Positions 49,001 through 58,659 are shown, counted from the first letter of the stretch. The stretch: 64,000 nt of DNA from Streptomyces sp. WAC05374 (GCF_004353505.1 NZ_SMNQ01000007.1:248001-312000), one strand, 5' to 3'. The notes: generated by a model not told the origin, from the sequence alone. Numbers and translations: made by a program.

Positions 49001-50224
49001 ATGACCATTTATCGGATCAGCGAACGCCGCACGCCCCTCTTCACGGACCGGTCCTCAGCGCTCCCGCTGGCCGCCGTGTGGGCCTTCACGCGCGCCGGGA
49101 TGCTCGTGCTGCTGTGGCGCGACAGCCTCGGCATCGGCGGGATCGGCCGCGAGGTCTACCTGCTGTACCGCCACTGGTACCAGCAGCTCTCGCAGGGCAC
49201 GTTCCCGCCCGACGACGTCACCTGGCAGTACCCGCCCGGCGCCGGGCTGGTCTTCCTGGCCCCGGGCCACGTGCCGGAGCTGACGTACTACCAGGCGTTC
49301 GTCGCCCTGACGCTGCTCGCCGACGCCGTCGTCACCTTCGCGCTCGCGCGGGCCGGGACGAGCGGGGCGTGGCTGTGGGTGGCCGGCCTGCCGCTGCTGC
49401 TGCACCTGCCCCTGGCGCGGTACGACGTCCAGGTCACCGCCCTGGCGGTGCTCGGCCTGCTGGCGCTGCGGGGCGGGCACGCCCGGCTGGGCGGCGCCCT
49501 GGCCGGGCTCGGGGCGATGGTCAAGGTGTGGCCGCTGCTCACCCTGCTCGGCACACCGCGCGGTCACCTGACGCGCCGGGCGTGGACGGCGGCGCTGCTG
49601 GCGGCGGGGGTGCTGTTCACGGTCCTGGCGCTCGGGTTCTCGCACACCCTGGACTTCGCGCGCCAGCAGGGCAGCCGGGGCGTGCAGATCGAGTCGGTCG
49701 GCGGCAGCGCCCTGTCGCTGGCGAAGCTGTTCGGATGGTGGCCGGGCGAGGTGCGCTACCGGTACGGGGCCTTCGAGCTGGCCGGGCCGTACGCCTCCAG
49801 CGTGGCCCACTTCGCACTGGTGCTCACCGCGCTCGCCTTCTGCTGGCTGCTGCTGTGGCGGGTGCGGTCGTGGGACTGGAGCGTGGCGACCCCGGTGGAC
49901 GCCGCGCTCACCGCGGTGCTGCTGTTCACGGTGACCAGCCGGGTGATCAGCCCCCAGTACATGGTGTGGCTGCTGGGCCTCGGCGCGGTCTGTCTGACCT
50001 GCCGGGACACCAGCCAGCGGACGGTGGCGCTGCTGCTGCTGCCGGCGGCGGCGCTGAGCGCGCTCGCGTACCCGGTGCTGTACGACCAGGTCGTCGCCGT
50101 CACGCCGGCCGGCGTCGCGGTGGTGGCGCTGCGCAACGGGCTGCTGGTGGCCGCCGCCCTGCTGTCCTGCCGCCGGCTGTGGACGGCGACGGTGCCGGGA
50201 CCGCCCTCGCTGAAGGGGCTGTGA
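49001..50224 (+). CDS. Polytopic GT87/DUF2029-like membrane mannosyltransferase
   Basis: A 407-residue membrane protein with about ten helices. It shows a GT-C layout (REVYLLYRHWYQQLSQGTFP, YPPGAGLVFLAPGH, LARYDVQVTALAVLGLLALR, GLGAMVKVWPLLTLLG). Relatives use polyprenyl-phosphate mannose on the outer membrane face. It follows the exporter ATPase by 26 bp and may decorate the exported polymer. A strong hairpin after its stop ends the operon. Confidence 0.8.
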   Translation: MTIYRISERRTPLFTDRSSALPLAAVWAFTRAGMLVLLWRDSLGIGGIGREVYLLYRHWYQQLSQGTFPPDDVTWQYPPGAGLVFLAPGHVPELTYYQAFVALTLLADAVVTFALARAGTSGAWLWVAGLPLLLHLPLARYDVQVTALAVLGLLALRGGHARLGGALAGLGAMVKVWPLLTLLGTPRGHLTRRAWTAALLAAGVLFTVLALGFSHTLDFARQQGSRGVQIESVGGSALSLAKLFGWWPGEVRYRYGAFELAGPYASSVAHFALVLTALAFCWLLLWRVRSWDWSVATPVDAALTAVLLFTVTSRVISPQYMVWLLGLGAVCLTCRDTSQRTVALLLLPAAALSALAYPVLYDQVVAVTPAGVAVVALRNGLLVAAALLSCRRLWTATVPGPPSLKGL

Positions 50225-50247
50225 AACGCCGAAGCGCTCGGGAAACG

Positions 50248-50285
50248 CGGGGGCGCCCCGCCGGTGACCCGGCGGGGCGCCCCCG
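50248..50285. terminator. Bidirectional terminator, 17-bp stem
   Basis: CGGGGGCGCCCCGCCGG (50248-50264), loop TGAC, and the perfect complement (50269-50285). It separates the membrane glycosyltransferase gene from the convergent glutamate dehydrogenase gene. Confidence 0.88.
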
Positions 50286-50296
50286 TTCGTGAGCCG

Positions 50297-53200
50297 TCAG
50301 GCGTGCGTACGCAGCAGCGTCCGCATCGTCCGCATGGCGACCGACAGGTTCGCCAGGTCGAAGGCGTCCGAGCCCTGGATCTCCTCCAGCGTGGTGCGCG
50401 CCCGGCCGAGGATCGCGGCGTTCTTCCGCTCCCACGCCGTGAACCGCTCCTCCGGCGTCGCCGTGCCGTTCCCTGCCGACAGCACGTCGGCGGTGAGCGC
50501 GGCGTGCGCGGCGTACAGGTCCTCGCGGATGGAGGCGCGGGCCATCGACTGCCAGCGGTCGGCGCGCGGCAGCTCGATGATCCGGTCCATGAGCTGGGTG
50601 ATGGAGAGCCGGTCGGCCAGGTCGTAGTACACCTCGGCGACCGCCATCGGGTCCTTGCCCGTCCGGTCCGCGATCGCGACGATGTCGAGCGTCGGGAAGG
50701 CGGAGGAGAAGCCGGCCACCCGCAGCGCCAGCTCGTCCGGGACGCCCTCCGCGGTGAGCTCGGCCACGATCGACTCGTACCACTCCAGGTCGGCGCCGCG
50801 CAGCATCTGCGGCAGCTTCGCCCACACCTGCTCCACGCGCTCCGCGAAGAACTCGACGGTCTCGGCGAGCTGCACCGGCTGCGGCCGGTTGCCCAGCAGC
50901 CAGCGCGTACCGCGCTCGACCAGGCGCCGCGAGTGCAGCCGGATGCGGGTCTGGACGTCGGCCGGGACCCTGTTGTCGAGCGCCTCGACGGCGTCCCAGA
51001 CCTCGCCCAGCCCGAAGATCGCCCGCGCGGCGGTCTGGGCCCGGACGATCTCCTCGATCGACGCGCCCGTCTCCTCCCGCAGCCGGTGCAGGAAGGTCGA
51101 GCCACCGGTGTTGACCGTGTCGTTGACCAGCACCGTGGTGATGATCTCGCGGCGCAGCGCGTGGGCGTCGATCTGCTCGGCGAACTCGTCGCGCAGCTTC
51201 GAGGGGAAGTACGCGTGCAGCAACTGGCGCAGGTACGGGTCGTCCGGCAGGTCCGTGTGGATCAGCTCGTCCGCCACCGTGATCTTGGTGTAGGCGAGGA
51301 GGACGGCCAGCTCGGGCTGGCTGAGCCCCTTGCCCGCGTTGAGCAGCTCGCGGATCTGGCGGTCGTTGGGCAGGAACTCCAGCGCCCGGTCGAGCCGGCC
51401 CTCGCGGCCCAGGCGGCGCATGAAGCGCTGGTGGGCGTGGAGGAGCGAGGGGGACTGCTTGACGGCGTTGGCCAGGGCCACGTTCTGCGCGTAGTTGTTG
51501 CGCAGCACCAGCGCGCCGACCTCGTCGGTCATCTCGGCGAGGATCTTGTTGCGCTGCTTGACGGTCATGTCGCCGTCAGCGACGAGGCCGTTCAACAGGA
51601 TCTTGATGTTCACCTCGTGGTCGGAGGTGTCCACGCCCGCGCTGTTGTCGATGGCGTCGGTGTTGACCTTGCCGCCCTCGCCCCCGGGGCCGCCCTTCCG
51701 GGCGAACTCGATCCGGCCGAGCTGGGTCAGGCCCAGGTTGCCGCCCTCGCCGACGACCTTGACGCGCAGGTCCTCGCCGTTGACGCGGATGGCGTCGTTG
51801 GCCTTGTCGCCGACGTCGCCGTGCGACTCGGTGGTGGCCTTGACGTACGTACCGATGCCGCCGTTCCACAGCAGGTCCACCGGCGCCTTGAGGATCGCCT
51901 GCATCAGCTCGGCGGGGGTCAGCTTGGTGACCGTCCCCTCGATGCCGAGCGCCGCGCGCATGTGCGCGTTGACCGGGATCGACTTGGCCGTACGGGGGTG
52001 GATGCCGCCGCCGGGGGACAGCAGCTCCTTGTCGTAGTCGGCCCAGGAGCTGCGCGGCAGCTCGAACAGACGGCGCCGCTCGGCGTACGAGACGGCCGCG
52101 TCGGGGGTCGGGTCGATGAAGATGTGCCGGTGGTCGAAGGCGGCGACCAGCCGGATGTGCTCGCTCAGCAGCATGCCGTTGCCGAACACGTCACCCGACA
52201 TGTCACCGACGCCGACGACCGTGAAGTCCTCGGTCTGCGTGTCGTGGCCCAGCTCCCGGAAGTGCCGCTTGACCGACTCCCACGCGCCGCGGGCGGTGAT
52301 GCCCATGCCCTTGTGGTCGTAGCCGGCCGAGCCGCCGGAGGCGAAGGCGTCACCCAGCCAGAAGCCGTACGCGACCGCGACCTCGTTGGCGATGTCGGAG
52401 AACGTCGCCGTGCCCTTGTCGGCGGCGACGACCAGGTAGGTGTCGTCCTCGTCGTGCCGGACGACGTCCGCCGGCGGCACGACCTCGCCCGCCACCATGT
52501 TGTCGGTGATGTCGAGCAGCGCCGAGATGAACGTCTTGTAGCTGGCGATGCCCTCGGCCATCCAGGCGTCACGGTCGACGGCCGGGTCCGGGAGCTGCTT
52601 GGCGACGAAGCCGCCCTTGGCGCCGACCGGCACGATGACGGTGTTCTTCACCATCTGCGCCTTGACCAGGCCGAGAATCTCCGTACGGAAGTCCTCGCGC
52701 CGGTCGGACCAGCGCAGGCCGCCTCGGGCGACCTTGCCGAAGCGCAGGTGGACGCCCTCGACGCGCGGGGAGTACACCCAGATCTCGAACGCCGGGCGCG
52801 GCGCCGGGAGGTCGGGGATGGCCTGCGGGTCGAACTTCATCGACACGTAGTCGTGCGGGGCGCCGTCGTCCTTCTTCTGGAAGAAGTTGGTGCGCAGCGT
52901 GGCCTTGATGACGGTGAGGAAGGAGCGCAGGATGCGGTCCTCGTCGAGGGAGGCGACCTGGTCCAGCGCGCCGTCCAGCTCCTCCAGCAGCCCGTCGATC
53001 AGCTCGGTGCCGGCCCGCTGCCGCTCCGGCGACATCCGCGCCTCGAACAGGGAGACCAGCAGCCGGGTGGTGTGGACGTTGTGGCGGAGGGTGTCCTCCA
53101 TGTAGTCCTGGCTGAACGTCGAACCGGCCTGGCGCATGTACTTGGCGTACGCGCGCAGCACCATCGCCTGGCGCCAGCCGAGCCCGGCGCTCAGCACCAG

Positions 53201-55246
53201 CGCGTTGAACCCGTCGTTCTCGGCGCGGCCGGTCCAGGTCGCGGCGAACGCCTCCTGGAACCGCTCACGGGCGTCGTCGGCGAGGTAGTCACCGCCGCCC
53301 GATCCGTGCGGCATCCGCAGCCCGAAGTCGTAGATCCACGCCTGGGTGCGGTCCGCGCAGCGCAGCTCGTACGGGCGCTCGTCGACGACCTCGACGCCGA
53401 GCCGGTTGAGGACCGGCAGGACGGCGGAGAGGGAGATCTGGGCGCCGGTCTTGTAGATCTTGAAGCGGCGTTCGCCGGGGCCCGCGCCGACCGGCTCGTA
53501 CAGGGAGAGGGCGAACTCCTTCTCGCCCCGGACGAGCTGCTCCAGGTGGGACAGGTCGGCGACGGCGGCACGCGGGGTGTGGTCGGCCTTGTACCCCTCG
53601 GGGAAGGAGGTGCCGTAGCGGCGCAGCAGCTCGGCGGCGCGCTCCTCGCCGATCTCGGCGTTGAGCGCCTCGGCGAAGCCGTCCTCCCAGGAGCGGGCGG
53701 CCTCGACGAGCCGGGCCTCGATGCGCTCGCTGTCGGCGTCGGTGAGCGGGGTCAGCTCGGTGCCCTGCGGGACGCGGACGACGAAGTGCAGCCGGGAGAG
53801 GATGGACTCGGTGTTCCAGGCGGTGAAGTCGACGCTGGTGCCGCCGAGCTCCTCCTTGAGGATGTCGATGATCCGCAGCCGGACGGTGGTGTTGAAGCGG
53901 TCGCGCGGCAGGTAGACCAGTGCGGAGTAGTAGCGGCCGTACTCGTCCTGGCGCAGGTAGAGCCGCAGCTTGCGGCGCTCCTGGAGGTACAGCACGCTCG
54001 TGGCGATCGACTTGAGCTGGTCGACCGGCGTCTGGAACAGCTCGTCGCGCGGGTAGGTCTCCAGGATCTGGAGCAGGTCGCGGCCGTCGTGGCTGTTGGG
54101 CGAGAAGCCGGCCTGGTCGAGGACCTCGGCGACCTTGCGGCGGATAACCGGCACGCGGCGCACGGACTCGGTGTACGCGGCCGACGAGAACAGGCCGAGG
54201 AAGCGCCGCTCACCGACGACGTTGCCGTCCTTGTCGAACTTCTTCACCCCGACGTAGTCGAGGTAGGACGGCCGGTGCACGGTGGCGCGGCTGTTGGCCT
54301 TGGTGAGGATGAGCAGCTTGTGCTCGCGGGCCTTGGCGCGGGCGTCGCGCGGCAGCCGGTTGAAGGAGGGCGAGACGGGGTGGGCCTCGTCGTCGCTGTG
54401 GTGCGGGTCGGAGCGGAGGATGCCCAGGCCGGTGCCGGGAACGGCGGACAGCGCGTCGTCGCTGGTCAGCTCGTACTCGCGGTAGCCGAGGAAGGTGAAA
54501 TGGTCGTCGGCGAGCCAGCGCAGCAGCTCGCGGGCCTCCTCGACCTCGGACTCGCGCAGGTCGTCGGCGATCGGCTCGCGGGGCAGGCCCTCGGCGATGC
54601 GCAGCGCGGCGTCGCGCATCTTCTCCCAGTCCTCGACCGTCTCGCGGACGTCGGACAGGACGCGCAGCAGGTCGGCGGTGATCTGCTTGAGGTCGGCGCG
54701 GTCGGTCTCACGGTCGATCTCGACGTGGATCCACGACTCGGTGAGGGCGTCGTGCCGGTCCTTGCCGTCGCCGCCGGCGGGGAGCACCTCGATGAGCTTG
54801 CCGGTGACGTCACGGCGGACGACGACCTGCGGGTGGATCACGACGTGGATGCCGCGGCCCTGCCGGGACAGCTCGTTGGTGACGGAGTCGACCAGGAACG
54901 GCATGTCGTCGGTCACGACCTCGACGACGGAGTGGCTGCACGTCCAGCCGTTCTCCTCGACGGTGGGCGTGTGCACGCGGACGCTGGCCGTGCCCTGGGG
55001 GCGGTTCTCGGCCAGCCGGTAGTGCGAAAGGGCCGCGCCGAAGACATCCACCGGGTCACGGTCCGTGAGGTCCTCGGGAGCGGTGTGCAGGTAGTAGCGC
55101 TGGAGGTATTCGAGAACGATGTCCTGGTCCGGACGTTCCCCGGTCTCGGCCCCAGTCTGGAGTTGCCCCCCGACCGGGCTGTTCTCAGCTACCCGGGCGG
55201 CCCGTTCGAGCAGCTCGGCCTTGGCTTCGTCCAGCTTGGTCTGCAT
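50297..55246 (-). CDS. gdh: NAD-dependent glutamate dehydrogenase, large (180-kDa) type
   Basis: A 1649-residue enzyme of the giant GDH class found in Streptomyces and Proteobacteria, which deaminates glutamate to 2-oxoglutarate. N-terminal ACT-like regulatory segments (TDDMPFLVDSVTNELSRQG) lead to the catalytic core near 790-1200. The core has RGGLRWSDRREDFRTEILGL, the catalytic Lys in VPVGAKGGFV, GVGDMSGDVFGNGML and WNGGIGTYVK. A large C-terminal helical domain follows. ATG 55246 (MQTKLDEAKAELLERA) is preferred over an upstream start. The gene stands alone, closed by a strong hairpin on the 3' side. Confidence 0.95.
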   Translation of the reverse strand: MQTKLDEAKAELLERAARVAENSPVGGQLQTGAETGERPDQDIVLEYLQRYYLHTAPEDLTDRDPVDVFGAALSHYRLAENRPQGTASVRVHTPTVEENGWTCSHSVVEVVTDDMPFLVDSVTNELSRQGRGIHVVIHPQVVVRRDVTGKLIEVLPAGGDGKDRHDALTESWIHVEIDRETDRADLKQITADLLRVLSDVRETVEDWEKMRDAALRIAEGLPREPIADDLRESEVEEARELLRWLADDHFTFLGYREYELTSDDALSAVPGTGLGILRSDPHHSDDEAHPVSPSFNRLPRDARAKAREHKLLILTKANSRATVHRPSYLDYVGVKKFDKDGNVVGERRFLGLFSSAAYTESVRRVPVIRRKVAEVLDQAGFSPNSHDGRDLLQILETYPRDELFQTPVDQLKSIATSVLYLQERRKLRLYLRQDEYGRYYSALVYLPRDRFNTTVRLRIIDILKEELGGTSVDFTAWNTESILSRLHFVVRVPQGTELTPLTDADSERIEARLVEAARSWEDGFAEALNAEIGEERAAELLRRYGTSFPEGYKADHTPRAAVADLSHLEQLVRGEKEFALSLYEPVGAGPGERRFKIYKTGAQISLSAVLPVLNRLGVEVVDERPYELRCADRTQAWIYDFGLRMPHGSGGGDYLADDARERFQEAFAATWTGRAENDGFNALVLSAGLGWRQAMVLRAYAKYMRQAGSTFSQDYMEDTLRHNVHTTRLLVSLFEARMSPERQRAGTELIDGLLEELDGALDQVASLDEDRILRSFLTVIKATLRTNFFQKKDDGAPHDYVSMKFDPQAIPDLPAPRPAFEIWVYSPRVEGVHLRFGKVARGGLRWSDRREDFRTEILGLVKAQMVKNTVIVPVGAKGGFVAKQLPDPAVDRDAWMAEGIASYKTFISALLDITDNMVAGEVVPPADVVRHDEDDTYLVVAADKGTATFSDIANEVAVAYGFWLGDAFASGGSAGYDHKGMGITARGAWESVKRHFRELGHDTQTEDFTVVGVGDMSGDVFGNGMLLSEHIRLVAAFDHRHIFIDPTPDAAVSYAERRRLFELPRSSWADYDKELLSPGGGIHPRTAKSIPVNAHMRAALGIEGTVTKLTPAELMQAILKAPVDLLWNGGIGTYVKATTESHGDVGDKANDAIRVNGEDLRVKVVGEGGNLGLTQLGRIEFARKGGPGGEGGKVNTDAIDNSAGVDTSDHEVNIKILLNGLVADGDMTVKQRNKILAEMTDEVGALVLRNNYAQNVALANAVKQSPSLLHAHQRFMRRLGREGRLDRALEFLPNDRQIRELLNAGKGLSQPELAVLLAYTKITVADELIHTDLPDDPYLRQLLHAYFPSKLRDEFAEQIDAHALRREIITTVLVNDTVNTGGSTFLHRLREETGASIEEIVRAQTAARAIFGLGEVWDAVEALDNRVPADVQTRIRLHSRRLVERGTRWLLGNRPQPVQLAETVEFFAERVEQVWAKLPQMLRGADLEWYESIVAELTAEGVPDELALRVAGFSSAFPTLDIVAIADRTGKDPMAVAEVYYDLADRLSITQLMDRIIELPRADRWQSMARASIREDLYAAHAALTADVLSAGNGTATPEERFTAWERKNAAILGRARTTLEEIQGSDAFDLANLSVAMRTMRTLLRTHA

Positions 55247-55617
55247 GTCCTCTGGCTCCTGTCGCGCGCCGTTGCGTGACGTAGGTGAAAGAAGTGACAC
55301 AACGCCACGACGCGGGGTATCCGGTCTGAGGCGACGTTATGCCGCGATGAGAGATGTCCGGGCCGTTATTGGCCAATTTTGGCGACCGGGCCGGATGGGA
55401 CGGGTCAGCGATCGCCCGGGCACGGTGGCACTCCGGGCGCCGGCCGGGGGCTCCGCTGCCCCCATGGCGTATCGCGCTGATCACGGGTCCAGGCTATCGC
55501 TCCTGACCCCCGGCCCGTCATGAGCCGTATGTGTACAAAACCCGGCCCCGAAGTTTGACACTCTGGACAGCGACACGTGTCCTGTTGGCAAACACCTCCC
55601 AGCAGAGGCAGGCAGTG
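55247..55617. other. Divergent intergenic region between gdh and the PfpI-like gene
   Basis: 371 bp. It must contain the gdh promoter and that of the PfpI-like gene. A 10-bp palindrome ATTGGCCAAT (55368-55377) lies 122 bp upstream of the gdh start in an AT-richer patch. No RNA gene or coding frame was found. Confidence 0.4.
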
Positions 55618-56184
55618 ATGACCGTGAAGATCCTGATCGTCACCGGCGACGCGGCGGAATCCCTGGAAGTCCTGTACCCGTACCAGCGACTGCGCGAGGA
55701 GGGGTACGAGGTCCACATCGCCGCCCCTGCCCGCAAGCAGCTCCGGTTCGTCGTCCACGACTTCGAGCCGGGCTACGACACGTACACCGAGAAGCCCGGC
55801 TACACCTGGCCGGCCGACCTGGCGTTCTCGGAGGTCGAGCCCAGCCAGTACGCCGCCGTGGTCATCCCGGGCGGGCGGGCCCCCGAGTACCTCCGCAACG
55901 ACCCGGAACTCCGCAAGATCCTCAAGTCCTTCTTCGACGCCGACAAGCCGGTCGCGCAGATCTGCCACGGCCCGCTCCTGACGGCGGCGGTCGGCGCCCT
56001 GGACGGCCGCCACGTCACGGCCTACCCGGCGCTGGAGCTCGACATGCAGGCCGCCGGCGCCACCTTCCAGGACACGGAGGCCGTGGTCGACGGCACCCTG
56101 GTGTCGTCCCGTGCCTGGCCGGACCACCCGGTCTGGATGCGCGAGTTCCTCAAGATCCTGCGCACCACGTCCCCGGCGGCCTGA
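55618..56184 (+). CDS. DJ-1/PfpI-family protein
   Basis: A 188-residue class I glutamine-amidotransferase-like protein. The nucleophile elbow QICHGPLLTAAV has the Cys, and the acidic segment SEVEPSQYAAVVIPGGRAPE is typical of PfpI-like proteases and glyoxalases. ATG 55618 has AGAGGCAGG upstream. It may repair or break down damaged proteins or aldehydes; the exact activity is not shown. It is divergent from gdh. Confidence 0.87.
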   Translation: MTVKILIVTGDAAESLEVLYPYQRLREEGYEVHIAAPARKQLRFVVHDFEPGYDTYTEKPGYTWPADLAFSEVEPSQYAAVVIPGGRAPEYLRNDPELRKILKSFFDADKPVAQICHGPLLTAAVGALDGRHVTAYPALELDMQAAGATFQDTEAVVDGTLVSSRAWPDHPVWMREFLKILRTTSPAA

Positions 56185-56522
56185 CAAGTCCCTTCCGACC
56201 GCTCACACCACCCGCAACCCCTGCCGCCCGCAGCCGCCGACGGCGCGGAAGCCCCACAGGAGGACCCGCACCGACTCTCCCACCCGCACGGGCCGTGCGG
56301 GTGGGAACCCAGCCCGGCGCCGCCAGGCCGGGCGCACCCCACCGGGCCGCACCCGCGTGCGCACGTCGCCACCGCCGCCCCGTCAGCAGCACCGCACCGC
56401 CCGCCAAGGGCACCGCCCCGCCCGCCGAAGGCACCGCACCGCCCCGTCAGCAGCACCGCACCGCCCGCCGAAGGCACCGCACCGCCCCGCACCCGGGCCC
56501 GGCCCGACCGCCCGTCCAAGGG
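56185..56522. other. Low-complexity intergenic region with imperfect tandem repeats
   Basis: 338 bp between convergent genes. The segment 56377-56489 contains two copies of GCCCCGTCAGCAGCACCGCA (56377 and 56441, 64 bp apart), plus repeated CCGCCCGCCGAAGGCACCGC at 56418 and 56461. No gene is supported, and no clear intrinsic terminator was identified. Confidence 0.6.
56377..56489. repeat. Imperfect tandem repeats, CACCGC-rich
   Basis: Two long near-identical units begin at 56377 and 56441 and share about 40 bases. Shorter CACCGCACCGCC units fill the gaps. The array lies just after the PfpI-like gene and before the HAD gene stop. Confidence 0.7.
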
Positions 56523-57185
56523 CTACGCCGCCAGCTCCTCCGCGACCGCCACCGCTTCCTCCAGCGTGTCCACCACCGGCACGCCCGCCGCCGCCAGGCT
56601 GGCCCGGCTGTGCGAGCCGCCCGTGTACAGCACCGCCCGCGCGCCCACGTGCGCCGCCGCCACCGCGTCGTCCACCGCGTCTCCGATCACGACGATCCGC
56701 TCGGGCGCCACGCCCTCCAGCGCCACCAGGTGCCGGACCATGTGCTCCGCCTTGCCGGAGGTGGACTCGCCTATGCGCCCGTCCACCCGGACGAACCGCT
56801 CCTCGATGCCGTGCCGCCGCACGATCGGCACCAGCAGCTCGTGCGGGGCCAGGGAGAGCAGGGACTGCGTGAGCCCCGCCGCCTGTCGCGCGGCCAGCAG
56901 CTCGGCCGCGCCGTCCGCGAGCCCGCACACCTCGGCCCGCACCCAGTAGTGCCGGTGGAAGGCCTCGTCCATCACGAGCCACTCCGCCTCCGTCGGCAGG
57001 CGCCCCATCAGCCGCTCGTAGAACAGCGGCACCGGCACGCAGTACAGCTCCCGGTACCGCGCGAGGGTGATCGGCTCCAGGCCTATCTCCTCGAACGCGG
57101 CGTTCGTCGCCCCGATGACCGCGTCGATGTCATTGAGCAGCGTGCCGTTCCAGTCCCACACCAGGTGGGTGTCGCGCTTCCCCAT
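56523..57185 (-). CDS. HAD-superfamily phosphatase (phosphoglycolate phosphatase-like)
   Basis: A 220-residue haloacid dehalogenase-type hydrolase. Motif I reads VWDWNGTLLND: the nucleophile Asp is present, but the general-acid Asp two residues later is Asn, a variant known in this subgroup. Motif II is in LLSLAPHELL, the Lys in TSGKAEHM, and motif IV is VVIGDAVDD. The small-molecule phosphate substrate is unknown. ATG 57185. Confidence 0.87.
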   Translation of the reverse strand: MGKRDTHLVWDWNGTLLNDIDAVIGATNAAFEEIGLEPITLARYRELYCVPVPLFYERLMGRLPTEAEWLVMDEAFHRHYWVRAEVCGLADGAAELLAARQAAGLTQSLLSLAPHELLVPIVRRHGIEERFVRVDGRIGESTSGKAEHMVRHLVALEGVAPERIVVIGDAVDDAVAAAHVGARAVLYTGGSHSRASLAAAGVPVVDTLEEAVAVAEELAA

Positions 57186-57242
57186 GCAAAGAAGGTACCG
57201 GCCCGGTCCGACAACGTGCCCTCACCGGCAACGGCCCACGGT

Positions 57243-57749
57243 TCAGCCGATCAACCCGGGAATCTCCTGCACCCCGAACCACAGCAGTTCGTGGTCCTCC
57301 GCCCCGTCGACCACGAACTGCGCGTCGTCGTCGCCGTGGTCCGCCGCGCCCAGCGCCCCGGCCGCCGCCGCCACGTCCGCCTCCGCGTCGTCCGCGTCCA
57401 CGTGCACCGCCGCCGCCTTGGCCAGCGGCACGGCCCGCGCGATGCGCACCTCGCCCACCGAGGACGGGTCCAGCGCCCCGTCGGGGTCGGCGACCGCGGC
57501 CCCGTCGGGTACGTCGACGGCCACGACGACCCGGCGCCGCGCCGCCGACGGATCGGCGGCCAGCATCCGCAGCGACGCGGCCGCCGCCCGGCTCAGGGCG
57601 GCGTACTCCAGCTCCTCGATGTCGTCCGAGACGTACCACTCGCGCAGCCCGGGCGTCACCGCGTACGCGGTCAGGGGGCCGGGGCCCAGCTCACCCGTCG
57701 TGTGCGCCTGTGCGAGACCGGGGAGGGTCAGGGGGACATAGACGCGCAT
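57243..57749 (-). CDS. DUF6912-like conserved protein
   Basis: A 168-residue protein (MRVYVPLTLPGLAQAHTTGE, TPGLREWYVSDDIEELEYAA) conserved beside secA in Streptomyces. The second half is Ala/Asp-rich (VHVDADDAEADVAAAAGALG) and ends FGVQEIPGLI. No catalytic motif is visible and the function is unknown. It lies 57 bp upstream of the HAD gene on the same strand. Confidence 0.75.
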   Translation of the reverse strand: MRVYVPLTLPGLAQAHTTGELGPGPLTAYAVTPGLREWYVSDDIEELEYAALSRAAAASLRMLAADPSAARRRVVVAVDVPDGAAVADPDGALDPSSVGEVRIARAVPLAKAAAVHVDADDAEADVAAAAGALGAADHGDDDAQFVVDGAEDHELLWFGVQEIPGLIG

Positions 57750-58026
57750 GGCAGGCCGCTTTCGTAGTCGACAGACGGCCCTCAGGATACGTGCGCCGGT
57801 CCCCCTTCGGGCCCGGTGGTCACCGGGCCGCCACGTCCACCCCGCGCCCCGCCGCCACCGGTCCCGCCGCACGCCGGCGCCCCCGCCGCCACCCGGATAG
57901 GTGATCCGCCCACGACTTCGGCACCCGCCGCGCCGCCGATTGCGACCGCCCGCTCCGGCCCCGTAGAAGATCACCACCGAAAAGTTACCGCCCGGTAGAA
58001 ACCGGGCCTCACGGACGGGGGCGATC

Positions 58027-58581
58027 ATGAGCAGCACCGCAACCAGGACGACGTCCGGCCCGGCCCGCCGCGGGGGCCGGCGCGGCCCCGGCACGACCCG
58101 GCCCGCCTCACCCCGCCCGGCCGCCGGCCCCACCACACCCCGCACACCCGCACCCCGCACACCCGCCCCCCGCGCCGCCGGCCCGCACGCCCCGGCGCCC
58201 GGCCCCGCCGCCCCGCGCACGCCGCACGTCCCCGCACCCCGCACGGCCGTGCGCGGCCCGCTCGCGCCCCAGCACCTCTTCGCCGAACGGCTGCTCGCCG
58301 TCCTCAGCGGTGAGCGCCCCGTCCACTGGATGCTCGGCCGGACCGTCGGCGAGGCGTACGACCAGCTCATCCGGCTCGCGCCCACCACGCCGCTGCGCGT
58401 CCACGGCGCACGGCCCGTCATCCGCCGCTGCGGCGGCTTCCCCCTGCGTCCGGGCGTGATCGAGGCGTACGCGAGCATCGCGGCGGGCGACCGGGTCAGG
58501 GCGATGGCGTTCCGCCTGGAGCAGGGTCCCGACCGCAGATGGCGCTGTGCCGCCGTCGAACTCGGCGGCGAACGGTCCTGA
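58027..58581 (+). CDS. Rv3235-like protein
   Basis: A 184-residue protein. The first about 85 residues are Pro/Ala/Thr/Arg-rich and disordered (repeated APRTP units). The rest is a compact conserved domain (APQHLFAERLLAVLSGERPV, HWMLGRTVGEAYDQLIRLA, RRCGGFPLRPGVIEAYASI) seen in the Rv3235 family near secA1 of mycobacteria. A role linked to translocation has been suggested only by position. It converges on secA, with a 16-bp hairpin between. Confidence 0.8.
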   Translation: MSSTATRTTSGPARRGGRRGPGTTRPASPRPAAGPTTPRTPAPRTPAPRAAGPHAPAPGPAAPRTPHVPAPRTAVRGPLAPQHLFAERLLAVLSGERPVHWMLGRTVGEAYDQLIRLAPTTPLRVHGARPVIRRCGGFPLRPGVIEAYASIAAGDRVRAMAFRLEQGPDRRWRCAAVELGGERS

Positions 58582-58589
58582 CACGACAA

Positions 58590-58627
58590 GGGCCGGGTGC
58601 GTGACGACCACGTCACGCACCCGGCCC
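58590..58627. terminator. Bidirectional terminator, 16-bp stem
   Basis: GGGCCGGGTGCGTGAC (58590-58605), loop GACCAC, and the perfect complement (58612-58627), between the Rv3235-like gene and the secA 3' end. Confidence 0.87.
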
Positions 58628-58659
58628 CGAACAGCTCCTGCGGCTACCGCGCCCCAGGG

